The position numbers and the translations under genes were made by a program. A stretch of DNA of 64,000 bases from Amyelois transitella (Eukaryota; Arthropoda; Insecta; Lepidoptera; Pyralidae): the NCBI RefSeq assembly GCF_032362555.1, contig NC_083520.1, positions 1,860,001 to 1,924,000 on the forward strand, read 5' to 3'. Each line of letters opens with the position of its first letter. Positions within the stretch are counted from its first letter, which is position 1. A model generated the notes under the pieces. That model was not told the origin of the DNA, made no database searches, and saw nothing but the letters and a program-made list of their open reading frames with translations. This document shows positions 30,701 through 41,320 of this stretch, piece after piece.

Positions 30701-33700
30701 TTTTTCTAGTGTATTATAAAGAAGCTGCTACTATCTTTTTTTTTAATTTATATTATAGCAAAGAAATCTAGATCGTTAGTTTTATAAACAGTAAACAAGA
30801 TTTATCTTTTCCGACTGTAAACTGAATTTGATGTTTATTTTATGTAATGATTATAATCTTTATATTACATACATACATACATAAAATCACGCCTCTTTCC
30901 CGGAGGTAGGCAGAGACTACCTCTTTCTCTTGCCACGATCTCTGCATATTTCCTTCGCTTCATCCACATTCATAACTCTCTTCATGCAAGCTCAGCGGTT
31001 TCGGGTACATTAATGACTACTTTACTTTCGTTACCAGCGTACAAAATTCAATTTGTAATAAAAGCAATGATTGTTCCCTGACGGACTCTAGTACTTGCAT
31101 CTACGAAGATGCAGACCTGTCTGGGCAGGGCATTAATTTGGCACCTCATTGTTCAAACCAAAGATCATTGTGAGCTTGGTTTGTTTTAGGGTGCTTTAGT
31201 TAAGGGTGTAAAAAATTGATCTGGTTTTATCCAAATTCATTTTTCATTAAGATTTAAGATGGATATAATTTTGGAGCCGCAATTTTATTTGCGCGCAAAT
31301 GTTGGTGGTCAACTAATCACATTGGCGATTCTACCTCGATTTGCAACTATGCATAGACAAGTTTTTTGTTTTTCTTTTTACCTAGATGGCCAGGTACTTT
31401 TTTAATGACGTTAAATGTTCAGTATATCTTACATTCTTAATTTTCTTGGTATTTACTGACAAAAACAGACTCTAATAACGGAGGAATAACTTCTTACTAG
31501 TTTCTAGTTCTAGTTACTAATTTCTATTAGTTCTTCATTCTTTTTTAACAAGTTACCTGTAAGTCTGCTCTACACTCTTCGTAGGCTTTGTCCTTGTGAG
31601 TTTCTGAGATCTCAAGTGCCCAATACATTTGGACATACTTGAACACCATGACTCCTCCGATGAGCTCCGCCGCGGTCTTCAACAAAGATTTTCTGACGTC
31701 GCCTTTGCCTGAATTTATAAAAAAAAAGTAATAAATAGTGGTGAGGGAAATATTGAAAAATAATATGAATTTACTCCTCCTTTTCGTGGTATAGGTAGAG
31801 AATACGTCTTTTTTTCTTTTGCTTCATCCATATTGATCAGTCTTTCAGTTCATGAAATTTCATCGGGATTTTTGAGCAGACCTATTTTATCAGAATGTCC
31901 CAGATTTCTTATAATAAACCTGAGACCTCCAACTTGTTGACCTTACTTAGGCCTCATACGGTCAAACACAGAAAAATTTATATTATAATAACAATTCAAT
32001 CAATTACTTATAATTTATCAACTAAATACAATCTATATTAAAATTAAACATACATACACGTCTTACATACATATGGTCACGTCTATATCCCTTGCGGGGT
32101 AGACCGAGCCAACAGTCTTGAAAAGACTGAATGGCCACATTCAGCTATTTGGCTGATAATAATGATAGAATTGATATTCAAATAGTGACAGGTTGCTAGC
32201 CCATCGCCTACAAAAGAATCGCAAGTTTGTAAGCCTATCCCTTATAGCCTTTTACGACATCCATGGGAAAGAGATGGAGTGGTCCTATTCTTTTTTGTAT
32301 TTTATTTTATTTTTTTGTATTGGTGCCGTGTGGTTCCCGGCACCAATACAAAAAAGAAAAATTAAAATACTGCCATAAACATTTTCACGGTATTCTTAAA
32401 GTAAGAGTCACCCTGTTTTAAAGATTTTTATAGATTCAAGGCTCTCTTACTACTACATTACGAGAGACATTTCAGACAATTAATAATTACCTTCAATGAC
32501 ATCCTCGATGTGCGTGTAAGGGCAGGCAGTGGCCTCTCCCCAATTCAAAGACCACCAGATGGTGAGCGCAAACAGGAACACTGCATACGTAGCCACTCCA
32601 AAGTTGTCTGCAACTGTAATTAGCAAGAATTCATTAGATAATTCTTATAAATAAAATAAATATATACGAGACAAATTGCACAGATTGAGTTAACTTAGAA
32701 GTAAGTTCGAGATACTAACTCAACGGTACTATATTTTATAACAAATAATGAATACTTATACAGATAAACTTCCATTTCTTCAGGTCTTTCCATTCTCATG
32801 GTGTAGCACGGCCAGAAATGTGTTCTTTTTACATGCGAAGCAAGTTTATTATGATTTGACCTTGCGGTTCCCAGCACTTTAGAATACGACCATTCCATAT
32901 CCCATGAATGTCGTAAAAAGCGACTAATTAAAGGCTGATAAGCTTGGGATTCTTCTCATAAGCAATGGGCTAGTAACCTGTCACTACTTGAATCTCAACT
33001 TAATTCCATCATTAAGGCATACCGCTGAACGTTTCAGTCTTTTCAAGAATGCTGTCTCTGTCTACCCCGTAAAGAATAAAGATATTATTTATATGTAACT
33101 GGCAGGATTCAAAACCACAGCGAGGCGACGTTGTGATCCAGAGCTGGTCAGTCATGATATCGGCTTCCACTGATAGCGTCAAATACAGCATAAACTATCT
33201 GATGCTTGTCCCAAAAGCCATAAAATTCAATAATTTTCTTCAACACAAAAAAATTAACAAAAATCATATTTCTATACTAAACAGCAAAATATGAACCTGT
33301 TTTCTTATAAAACAGTGCGTTTGAAAAATCTGCACGCCTGAGCGGAATAAAATCAAAGAAGGTGCGTGTACGCAGGCTCATTGAAAATAATTACTAATCA
33401 CTGAAAAACATAATTTCACCTATTGTTTTTAACTATTTCTGGTCACACATTGAAAGTTTTACGAATATCAGAAAAGTAACGCCTTACTGGGACGACCATA
33501 TAAAAATTTTCTCGTTGAAAAACGTAAATTCTTTTGAAAATCCAGGAAAATTCTAAAGTACCACTATAAAGTCTACATTTTACGGCACTTTCGAAGATAC
33601 CTAGGTGCCGATGGTTTCTTGGAAAATTACAAAAGTATACCTAACTACTATAAGTTCTGTCATCTCATCTCTTAAACATATTTCAGTTGTAAGTTTTTGT

Positions 33701-34125
33701 TCTTTGAAAGTTGAAGTTAGTTCCTTGGACAGATGCCTTACTCAGAATTCATGTTGCAAAATGGGATGGGTGCTGTTGGCTCTGTCAACCTAGCAAAGGA
33801 TACATACATGATTATATGTATGTATGTATGTACCAACACGCAACATTGTCTCACCAACGATAAGTTCGAAGCAGCAACCGCACAGCTCAGCAGCAGCTAT
33901 GGACTCTTCTAGCAGCAATCTCACGGTGGGCTCTGATACTACCCTCTGCACCAGTCTCCGCGCGCAGTGGGCCAGCAGCGACGTCAATAGGATGAACAGT
34001 GTCGACACGACCAGCGGCGCAAACGTCACTTTGTTTATCTGGAATTGATATTGTGTAACTTTTTTAAAGTTCGATAAGAATTTTTGAAGTGGAAATGTTT
34101 GGGCCGCTTCGTGTCCACGTGACAT
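27734..34125 (-). CDS. AQP12L: AQP12-like (unorthodox) aquaporin, 5 exons, 300 aa
   Basis: A channel of the AQP11/12-like 'superaquaporin' branch, often on intracellular membranes; its substrate in insects is not settled. Exons by splice sites and phase: 33855-34125, 32491-32607, 31557-31708, 30347-30485 and 27734-27957. The sum is 903 bases with the phases closing exactly. The first NPA box is CPY (119-121) and the second is NPV (236-238), the signature of this branch. Hydrophobic segments include 37-55, 92-112 and the C-terminal VVYWIGACAGSVLSVYMY. The protein ends acidic (WADKED). Introns carry family A, B and C retroposons; one family A tail ends about 25 bases from the exon 1 donor. The ATG at 34125 is taken as the start. 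A pyrimidine-poor CAATTCCAG inside exon 1 could be an acceptor, so the first 30 residues are less sure. Confidence 0.9.
28000..30346. other. Last intron of the aquaporin gene
   Basis: 2.4 kb of AT-rich intron. A GATGAT repeat and an old retroposon scrap lie at 28800-29000. A family D fragment (29150-29250) and a family B scrap with 'gtgaaagaagtatgcag' (about 29380-29460) follow. No nested gene seen. Confidence 0.45.
30870..31015 (-). repeat. Family B LINE 3' end
   Basis: Minus-strand 5'-truncated copy in an aquaporin intron, starting at ACATACATACATACAT and holding the PSGKEA-coding end. Confidence 0.8.
32061..32362 (-). repeat. Family A with inverted 5' hairpin, in aquaporin intron
   Basis: Minus-strand copy with a small TTTTATT insertion near its 5' end. 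The terminal fold-back TGTATTGGTGCCGTGTGGTT reads in plus orientation, the reverse of the body. Confidence 0.8.
32658..32775 (-). repeat. Family C SINE, tail part
   Basis: Minus-strand tail module (aaatatatacgagacaaatt, agattgagttaac) without the tRNA-like head. Confidence 0.65.
32868..33095 (+). repeat. Family A, worn copy in aquaporin intron
   Basis: Plus-strand copy ending at 'ctaccccgtaaagaataaag'. The tail is reduced to TTATATG. Confidence 0.75.
33768..33832 (+). repeat. Family A, 3' tail only
   Basis: Plus-strand scrap 'ttggctctgtcaacctagca' ending in TATGTATGTATGTATG, about 25 bases from the donor of aquaporin exon 1. Confidence 0.75.
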
Positions 34126-34667
34126 TGTGATTTTTTTAATAGCTTATTAAAAGAATTTATGTGTTTTTTTTTTCATATCAACTAAATAGCTAAATTTATT
34201 AAAATCAATAATTTATATATGTTTCTTCACAAAAATGTTTTTTGTGTAAAATGAGGTTAGTTGATCAAAAAGATATTGCGATATCTATTTCCATCATGCG
34301 AGGAAAATGCAAACTGTTTACATAATTTCATGTTAGATACTACTATTTTAAGTATATTATTTTCCAAATTTCAACCTACGGAAATCCGGAAAAGGTTCTC
34401 AAGGCAACACCTATATTTTTAATCAGGATATTTTTAAATTACCTTTCCAACCCTCAAACCGCCTGATCCGTGTACCCAGGTTTAATTTTCACCATTAAAC
34501 TTTCATCTCTTGTTTAATATGAGCTAAGAATTTGAACTAAGAAAGTCTATTACGGTTAGTTAAGTTTTAAAACAGTGCAACGGCGATAAAAGCACAGGCG
34601 GGAACGTGTAAAGTGCATTTAAAATGCACTTAAGTAAATTAAAAACTTTGTAGAATGGTAACTATGC

Positions 34668-34776
34668 TACAGTGTAGTTTGTTCCGCTTTTTCTACACAT
34701 GCACTTTGGAAGCGGTAGTAGTTATAATTAGAGTTAAGTGATGTGACGTCAATAAGTGATACTTTGTATCCATACA
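34668..34776 (+). repeat. Family E retroposon tail
   Basis: Plus-strand copy with 'ggaagcggtagtagttataa' and 'gatgtgacgtcaataagtga'. Pairs as an inverted repeat with 35500-35645. Confidence 0.7.
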
Positions 34777-34778
34777 AA

Positions 34779-35330
34779 CATACATAAAATCACGCCTCTT
34801 TCCCGGAGGGGTAGGCAGAGACTACCTCTTTCCACTTGCCACGATCTCTTCATATTTCCTTCGTCCACATTCATAACTCTCTTCATGCAAGCTCGGCGGT
34901 TTCGTGTACTTTTGACCTGACCCTTTACCAGGACGTCCTTAATTTGATCAAGATACGTTCGTCTAGGTCTTCCCACTCCGACCTTTCCCTCCACACCCTC
35001 CATGTATATCTGCTTAGTCAACCTGTTTTCAGTCATCCTCTCCACATGACCGAACCATCTCAACATACCCTTTTCTATTCCTGTAACTACATCTTCTTTC
35101 ACATCACAACATTCCCTTATCACGCTGTTCCTTATCCGGTCACTCAATTTCACACCCAACATACTCCTTAACGCTCTCATTTCCACTGCATTTATTCTGC
35201 TTTCGTGCTTCTTATGCCATACCCAACTTTCACTCCCATACATTAACGCCCGGACCAACACGCCCCTATGCACAGCCAGTCGAGCCTTTTTGGATAGTTT
35301 CTGACTGCTCATAAAGGCATGCAAACCTTG
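34779..35330 (-). mobile_element. Family B non-LTR retrotransposon, C-terminal RT region
   Basis: The longest B copy. On the minus strand an open frame covers the end of the reverse transcriptase ORF: LMYGSESWVWHKK, then MLRWFGHVERM, GRPRRTYLDQIKDVL and the end of the protein. It has lost the usual PSGKEA end by small changes. This segment is typical of insect endonuclease-reverse transcriptase elements. The clade is not certain. The 5' break is at about 35330, as expected from incomplete reverse transcription. Confidence 0.85.
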
Positions 35331-35499
35331 TATCCAATTTTGAAAAAAGCTTTCTTGAGACAGCAAGGAACTAAAGAACAAGAAAACGGTCACAAGAAGG
35401 ATACCGCTATAGGTAACGTTTTGGAATACCTGATAATGTGTGCCATGTAGGTACTCGTAAGATTCAAAATATAAAAATTCATTTTTTTTTTATTCTTTA

Positions 35500-35645
35500 T
35501 TATGGGACACTTCATATTATCACTTAATAATTGTCATATCATATTTGGTTTAACAACATTGGTTGACGTCAAATAAATTACTTAAAACTAAGTTTATAGC
35601 CGCTTCCAAAACGTCAGTGCAGAAGAAGCGGTAACAAACTAGAAT
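35500..35645 (-). repeat. Family E retroposon tail
   Basis: Minus-strand copy ('attgacgtc'-type block and 'agccgcttccaaaa'). Partner of the inverted copy at 34668-34776. Confidence 0.6.
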
Positions 35646-35675
35646 AACAAACTTAGAATAGAAATGTGGACGACA

Positions 35676-35937
35676 GAATGCCGTGTGGTTCCCGGCACCA
35701 ATGAAAACAGAATAGGACCACTCCATCTCTTTCCCATGGATGTCGTAAAAGGCGACTACAGGATAGGCTTACAAACTTGGTATTCTTCTTTAGGCGATGC
35801 GCTTGCAACCTGTCACTATTTGAATCTCAATTCTATCATTTAGCCAAATAGCTGAACGTGGCCATTCAGTCTTTTCAAGACTGTTGGCTCTGTCTACCCC
35901 GCAAGGTATATACCATATGTATGTATGTAGAATACAT
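35676..35937 (+). repeat. Family A SINE-like repeat, full length
   Basis: Clean plus-strand copy from 'gccgtgtggttcccggcacc' to TATGTATGTAG. Confidence 0.88.
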
Positions 35938-36232
35938 GAGATGTATGTATGCGGTGTAGCATGTCACAGTTTAAGAGAAAAAAGAAATACAATTTAACAT
36001 GGTATATTATTTCAATACAGTGAAAGACAGCAAGCGATCAAAAGCATTGGAATTCTAGTTCTCGTGTTTTATTATTAGATTTGCATGAATCGTTGGAAAT
36101 GGCGGCGGTGCGTTACTGGAATAACAAGTTCATAACTTACTGGTCTCTGAAAACATAGTCTGTTGGTGTAATAAATAAATTTCCTGGTAAATTTCTTGAA
36201 GAATTCAAATGGTTTTGAAAGTTATCGCTGTG

Positions 36233-36490
36233 GTGGCGTGTGGTTCCCGGCGCCATTTAAAAAAATTATAGGACCACTCCATCCCTTTCTCATGGATGTC
36301 GTAAAAGGTGACTAAGAGGTAAACTTATAAACTTGGGTTTCTTCTTTTGGGCGACAGGCTAGCAACCTGTCATTATTTGAATCTCAATTCTATCATTAAG
36401 CCAAACAGCTGAACGTGGCCTATCTGTCTTTTTAAGGCTGTTGGCTCTGTCTACCCCGCAAGGGATATAGGCGTCATTATATGTATGTAT
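36233..36490 (+). repeat. Family A SINE-like repeat, full length
   Basis: Plus-strand copy with 'gcgtgtggttcccggcgcca' start and TATGTATGTA tail. Confidence 0.87.
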
Positions 36491-36555
36491 CGCTGTGGTG
36501 ATCGGTAGAGGCGGGCCAAGACTTGATTTTAGCTTTTCTTGGCTTAACTTTAAGG

Positions 36556-36650
36556 TATACATACATCAATCAATCCAGACTTTTCCTAGAGGGGTAGACA
36601 GAGACTAATTCTTTCTACTTGCCACTATCCCTGCTTATTTGCTTTATCTA
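36556..36650 (-). repeat. Family B LINE scrap
   Basis: Minus-strand 3' end, worn ('cctagaggggtagacagaga'). Confidence 0.65.
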
Positions 36651-37082
36651 AGTAGAAGGTTTCAAATCGAGGAGTTTAAGGCTATGAATAAGATATTAAG
36701 GGATGTTACCGGTAGACGAAATAACAATGAAAATACCATATAAGTATTTATTATAAGATTATTTGTTTATAACTCCTTTTGTAGGTATATATACCAGATT
36801 GATTCATTACACAATGTATCATATTCAAATATAAAAAATAAAATGGCCGTGTCTTGGCAATTTTTTTCTTAACTTTGCTCTTATTCGCTATTATTATGTT
36901 GAAAAATTCCGTTTCCCATTTCCGTTTCGATGTTTCTTTATCTTCCACTATTTTACTCCACAATCGGTTCCACAATAGTTTATACCCACTATTATCTTAC
37001 TGGACTGTTCGAATAAATAAGAACAGTTTTATTGTAAATATTGTTTTTTGCCTGCGACTTGGTCCGTTGGAATTTCAAAAAA
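36651..37082. other. Intergenic DNA with a 75-codon minus-strand frame
   Basis: 36751-36975 on the minus strand reads as a lysine-rich frame (WNRLWSKIVEDKETSKRKW). It has no splice support or recognised family and may be chance. Confidence 0.3.
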
Positions 37083-37240
37083 ACATACATACATACATTT
37101 AATCACGTCTATATCCCTTACCAGGTAGGTAGAGCCAACTGTTTTGAAAAGACTGACAGGCCACGTTCAGCTGTTTGGCTTAATGATAGAATTGAGATTC
37201 AAATAGTGACAGGTTGCTAGCCCATCGCCTAGCCTCGCCT
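37083..37240 (-). repeat. Family A, 3' part
   Basis: Minus-strand 5'-truncated copy with a CATACATACATACA tail. A minus-strand family F scrap (gcggacgaagtcgcgggcaa) follows at 37470-37502. Confidence 0.8.
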
Positions 37241-37527
37241 TTTTTTTTTAATCCATATAAATTTTTTGTGTGTTGTTTGAGTATTTTATATTAAAAAACT
37301 GAAATTCAAAATACTACTAATACTAATGAAACGGTAAAAATATTTTGTATATATACATTTAGTATTTTGACTGAAACGGATAGAGGGTTTTTTTTACATT
37401 TTTTGTCTGTCTGTCTGTATCTGACTGTATGATCAATCAAGATTCAACTCGGATTCCATTTAACTCGAAATTTACGCGGACGAAGTCGCGGGCAACAGCT
37501 AGTTACAAACTAAGTAGAGGAGTAATA

Positions 37528-37814
37528 TCAACTAATGTCACTGAACTCCAATTGCAATACACGCTTCGGATCCAGTGTTTGCTCGCCAGTCGAACTGTTG
37601 ACGAAATGCAAACTTGGAAACATACGGTTGTTTATTTGCACAATTTTAGGTAAAGTAACGAATTTAATAGTAACTAGTTTTTGCACGCAACCTCGCTTAT
37701 GTACACTGTACATGTTTAGTGGGTTACAGGAAAATATTGATGAGAAAGTAACAAGCGAAGATATGGTAGTTTCTTTGCCGTCCATCAAAGGCGTGTAATA
37801 TGAGTATGTTGTAC
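37528..37814 (-). CDS. Exon-like frame, strand uncertain, unrecognised
   Basis: On the minus strand the acceptor GCAATTTTTTCCAG opens a 95-codon frame (enters in phase 1) that ends at TGA 37528-37530 and carries two cysteines (SCNP, RGCVQ). It could be the last exon of the gene whose 5' exons lie at 40885-41320. On the plus strand the same DNA is open from an acceptor at about 37648. That reading (C-x5-C near IVTSFCTQPRLCTL) loosely recalls the start of an ML/NPC2 lipid-binding domain but stops early. Only one reading can be the real one. No poly(A) signal was found nearby for the minus strand. Confidence 0.3.
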
Positions 37815-38109
37815 CTGGAAAAAATTGCATAATGCGTTAAGGCCGCCTTTTCCTATAAAAGGCGTCCTTTTTCTATCTATCTATGTAACTTTTGAGAGGA
37901 AAGTGTACTGTAACCCTGTACCACTGTACTTAGATACTGGCACTACAAGAAATGACCACTCCATCTGTTTCCGAGAATGTCTAATAAACGACTAAGTGCA
38001 TCCAACGTACTCATAGCAACTGAATGAAATATCTATGGAGGATGCAACTAGCACTTTCAAAAGCCGAAAGTGTGTTAATGATACATTGTATCGTTGAGTT
38101 AGTATCATA

Positions 38110-38300
38110 CGTTCATACATATGATCACGTCTATATCCCTTGATGGGTAGACAGAGCCAACAGTTTTTTAAAGACCGATAAGCCTATTTGGGTTTAAGAT
38201 AGAATTGAGATTTAAATAGTGACAGGCCGCTGCCCATCGCCTTCAAGAAGCATCCCAAGTTTATAATATATTCCCTTAGTCCGCTTTTACGACATCCACG
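38110..38300 (-). repeat. Family A, worn copy
   Basis: Minus-strand copy with a short tail and a damaged 5' end. Confidence 0.7.
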
Positions 38301-39144
38301 TCAATGAAGTACAGACGTGATTGTATATGTATGTATGTTTGTTGATGTGTAGGTACATTTTGATGGAAAATAATCTCGACTTCGACACGCAAGGGCGTGT
38401 GTTTGGACCACATTGCGCCAACGCACCATGAGCGAGTGCACTCAGCAAAGGTATCTGTTGAAGCTCCTATCCAATCCTCCTTTGTGCCGCATTGACGCAC
38501 GCGTCTGATTGTGTTTTTTTTTTACTTTTCGATTTTCGAATTATACTTAGTCAAATTTTAAAAAAAAAAAACAGTTCCTTTTCTTTCATTTAAAAAATTC
38601 CGAAAGTAATAAGCGACACTTCAAGACAGTAGTATCTGATCTGCCGATGAAAATCCGTCCGAAATTCCTCGAGATTGGTACATCCATACAGAAAGGGGAC
38701 TTTAACTATAATTTGTAATGATGAAGGTTCTAGATGGAAATAAGTATTTTATGTTCTAAGCATGCGGAGCCGGGTGCATACCCTAGTTGTATTATGACTT
38801 TAAATAATTAGGTAACCTAAAATGCTTAGCTAATAGTTGTGTAATCCCTTCAAGCTAAGCGGAAGCTTCCGAAGCTCGCGAGCTGAAAGCTGACTGAACA
38901 CAAACGCGGAAGTCCCAAGTTCGCTAAACACATTAAAACCAAGTTTAACTCTCACGAGTCGAGTTCCGAACGAATACTCGGCTAATGACAGTTGGAAACG
39001 AGTGATTTGAGGTTATGCAAATATCACTCGTCTTTTTCACTTACGGAGGTGACAGAGCCGAAAAGACTTGAGCACATTTAGCTTGATAATGACGTGATTA
39101 TATGCATGTACGTTTTAAGAAATTTCCGGGAAATTTCTTAAAAC
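38301..39144. other. Intergenic DNA with a GC-richer block at 38340-38500
   Basis: The block 38340-38500 is open on the minus strand (RQCGTKEDWIGASTDT, SWCVGAMW) but has poor splice signals. It could be a middle exon of the 37.5-41.3 kb gene or an old repeat. The rest, to 39.1 kb, shows no gene. A small inverted motif (ttaagaaatttcc...ggaaatttcttaa) lies at 39115-39141. Confidence 0.3.
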
Positions 39145-39306
39145 ACACATATAATAACGTCTTTATCCCTTGCGGGGTAGACAGAGCCAACAGTCTTGAA
39201 AAGACTGATAGGCCACTTTCAGCTATTAGGCTTGAAAATAGAATTGAGATTCAAAAAGTGACAGGTTGCTAGCCCATCGCCTAAAAGGAGAAGCCCAAGT
39301 TTATAA
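39145..39306 (-). repeat. Family A, 3' part
   Basis: Minus-strand 5'-truncated copy beginning 'cacacatataataacgtctt'. Confidence 0.78.
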
Positions 39307-39632
39307 AATTATTTTTTATATAATTATTTTATAGTACGTGATATTTTAAGAAGATTAATATAGAAGATAACCCATAAAGAATTAACATAAAAAAAACTTA
39401 CTCTCGCATATATAATATTAGTTAGTATTTTAAAAAATGAGAATCCATACACATTCTCCTCTGATTTCATTGTTATCTAACCTAATTAAACGTTAAAAAT
39501 GTACATGTTGAATATTATCAATAATTGGTTAATTAATCGTTCACTCTTTCATCAGCCATCGGCATTTTATAACGTAACGAACGGACGGACAAATATCTTA
39601 TCTTTCTACAATTCCGTCAATAATATTGTTGA

Positions 39633-39868
39633 CTAGCTGTGCCCGCGACTTCGTCCGCTTAGAATAGTTATTATGGGCATCATTGAAGCCCTCAAGGATG
39701 AATAATTATCCCCGTTTTTTTTTTTGTAACATTTTTTAATTATTTCTTTGCTCCTTATAGTTGCAGCGTGATGTTATATAGTAATTTTTCAATTGGAACC
39801 CGTAGTTCCTGAGATTAGCGCGTTCAAACAAACAAACAAACTCTTCAGTTTTATAGTATTAGTATGAC
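39633..39868 (+). repeat. Family F RTE-like LINE 3' end, full tail
   Basis: Runs from 'agctgtgcccgcgacttcgt' to 'tttatagtattagtatga'. Close to the copies at 1-232 and 49545-49738. Confidence 0.7.
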
Positions 39869-40065
39869 GAGTAGAAGTATCGACCTTGTATTTAGGCCTG
39901 CCAAGTTTTAGTAAAAGACTATGGATAGGATATAGTTTAAACTCAATTTGTATGTTGGAGCGATTTTTATTCAGTTTATTGTTTTTAATGAGTGAAGATT
40001 AAATACGTAAGTATATGTTACTCTTACTCCGTGCAGATTTAAAAATTCAATTAAGGAAATTCTCG

Positions 40066-40182
40066 GGATTCTACTTGTAGGCGATGAGTTAGCAACCTGT
40101 CACTATTGGAATCTCAATCCACCATTCCAGACGATTTTTGAGACTGCTGGCTCCGTCTACACCGTAACTGATAAAGACGTGA
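40066..40182 (+). repeat. Family A, 3' part
   Basis: Plus-strand fragment directly followed by a full copy. Confidence 0.75.
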
Positions 40183-40189
40183 TATACAT

Positions 40190-40452
40190 GTACGTGTGAT
40201 TCCCGACACCAATAAGATAAAGAATAGGATCACTCCATCTCTTTCCCATGGATATCGTAAAAGGCGACTAAGGGATAGACATATAAACTTTGTATTCTTC
40301 TTTTAAGCGATGGACTAGCAACCTGTCACTATTTGAATCTCAATTCTATCATTAAGCCAAACAGCTAAATGTGACCTATCAATCTTATCAAGACGGTTGG
40401 CTCTGTCTACCCCGCAAGGGATATAGACGTGATTAAATGTATGTATGTACGC
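40190..40452 (+). repeat. Family A SINE-like repeat, full length
   Basis: Plus-strand copy from 'gtgtgattcccgacaccaat' to TATGTATGTACG. It is in tandem with the preceding fragment. Confidence 0.85.
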
Positions 40453-40884
40453 ATGTTTAATAAAACACAGTAAATCCGCGCGCCGTCCCTTGCTCTGTGG
40501 TCACCCAAACAATGCTTTGGCATAAGGTGTATGATTGTACGGCATTTACGTAATTAGTATGGAGGACACACAGACAGACGCGTATTGCGGAAGTTTATAT
40601 CGGAGTTCTACCTTGACGATAGGTCGGCTTTTAATTTAGTTGATGATTTATGTAAGTTATTGTAGATTGACTCGAGAAATACTGACATTGGTGTGTAAAT
40701 AGAAAGAATATTTAAATGATTTTTAGTTTATTCTTGTTCTAAATAAGTCTAAGAGTAAATTTTTAAGTGAATGATTATTAAGTGAATTAAAAACGACAAA
40801 ATGATTTGATCCAAAAATAATAATAATGATGGTTAATGTTAATCAATGATTTGTACAATGATACCACAACACATCAAAACGTAC
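40453..40884. other. Probable intron, no exon found
   Basis: Lies downstream of the donor at 40885 on the minus strand. No frame longer than about 20 codons with fitting splice sites was seen. Confidence 0.35.
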
Positions 40885-41320
40885 CTTAATGACTACTTTT
40901 AGAAAAATCCCAAGGACGTCTATAGTGAACTTCATTTTGTAAAATAAATCCGTAACCACTATTCGAATTACACTTCGTTTCACTTCACGAACTGGAAATG
41001 AAAATGGCCAATTAAAAACGACGGGAATGCACCGCGAACATTTTGCAACAAAATACGTAAGTATCCTAGCTCAGACGAGCCAAAAAATTCAAGATCACAA
41101 ACTATTTTTAACACCAAACACACAGACACACACTTACCATTTTATTAATAAACTCAAAAGTGGTAATCTTAAGTCGAGTCACCTATTTTTGAATTGTGAC
41201 TCGATTAAGTCGGATCCGTGAAAAATATAATATGTACTACGTTTGATTTTTGATGTGAGACCGAGTGTTCTGCGCGTACGCATCTTGAGCCGAGGTCGAC
41301 CGGAGGCGGTCTTAATATAG
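40885..41320 (-). CDS. Promoter, leader exon and first coding exon of an unrecognised gene
   Basis: Three signals line up on the minus strand. A TATA-like CTATATTAAG (41311-41320) is followed about 30 bases on by a possible start. A leader exon ends at 41138 in the donor AATG|GTAAGTGTG. The next exon starts at 40991 after CATTTTCATTTCCAG, has its ATG at 40933-40935, codes for 17 residues (MKFTIDVLGIFLKVVIK) and ends in phase 0 at the donor ATTAAG|GTACGT (40885). The short hydrophobic start could open a signal peptide. Later exons are not established. The frame at 37528-37814 would need an intermediate exon to fit the phase. Product unknown. Confidence 0.45.

Noticed and set aside
34836-35171. 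111-codon plus-strand frame
   Set aside because: Antisense of the family B reverse transcriptase C-terminus.
36091-36150. Nineteen-codon plus-strand ORF starting ATGGCGGCGG
   Set aside because: Too short to separate from chance without expression data.
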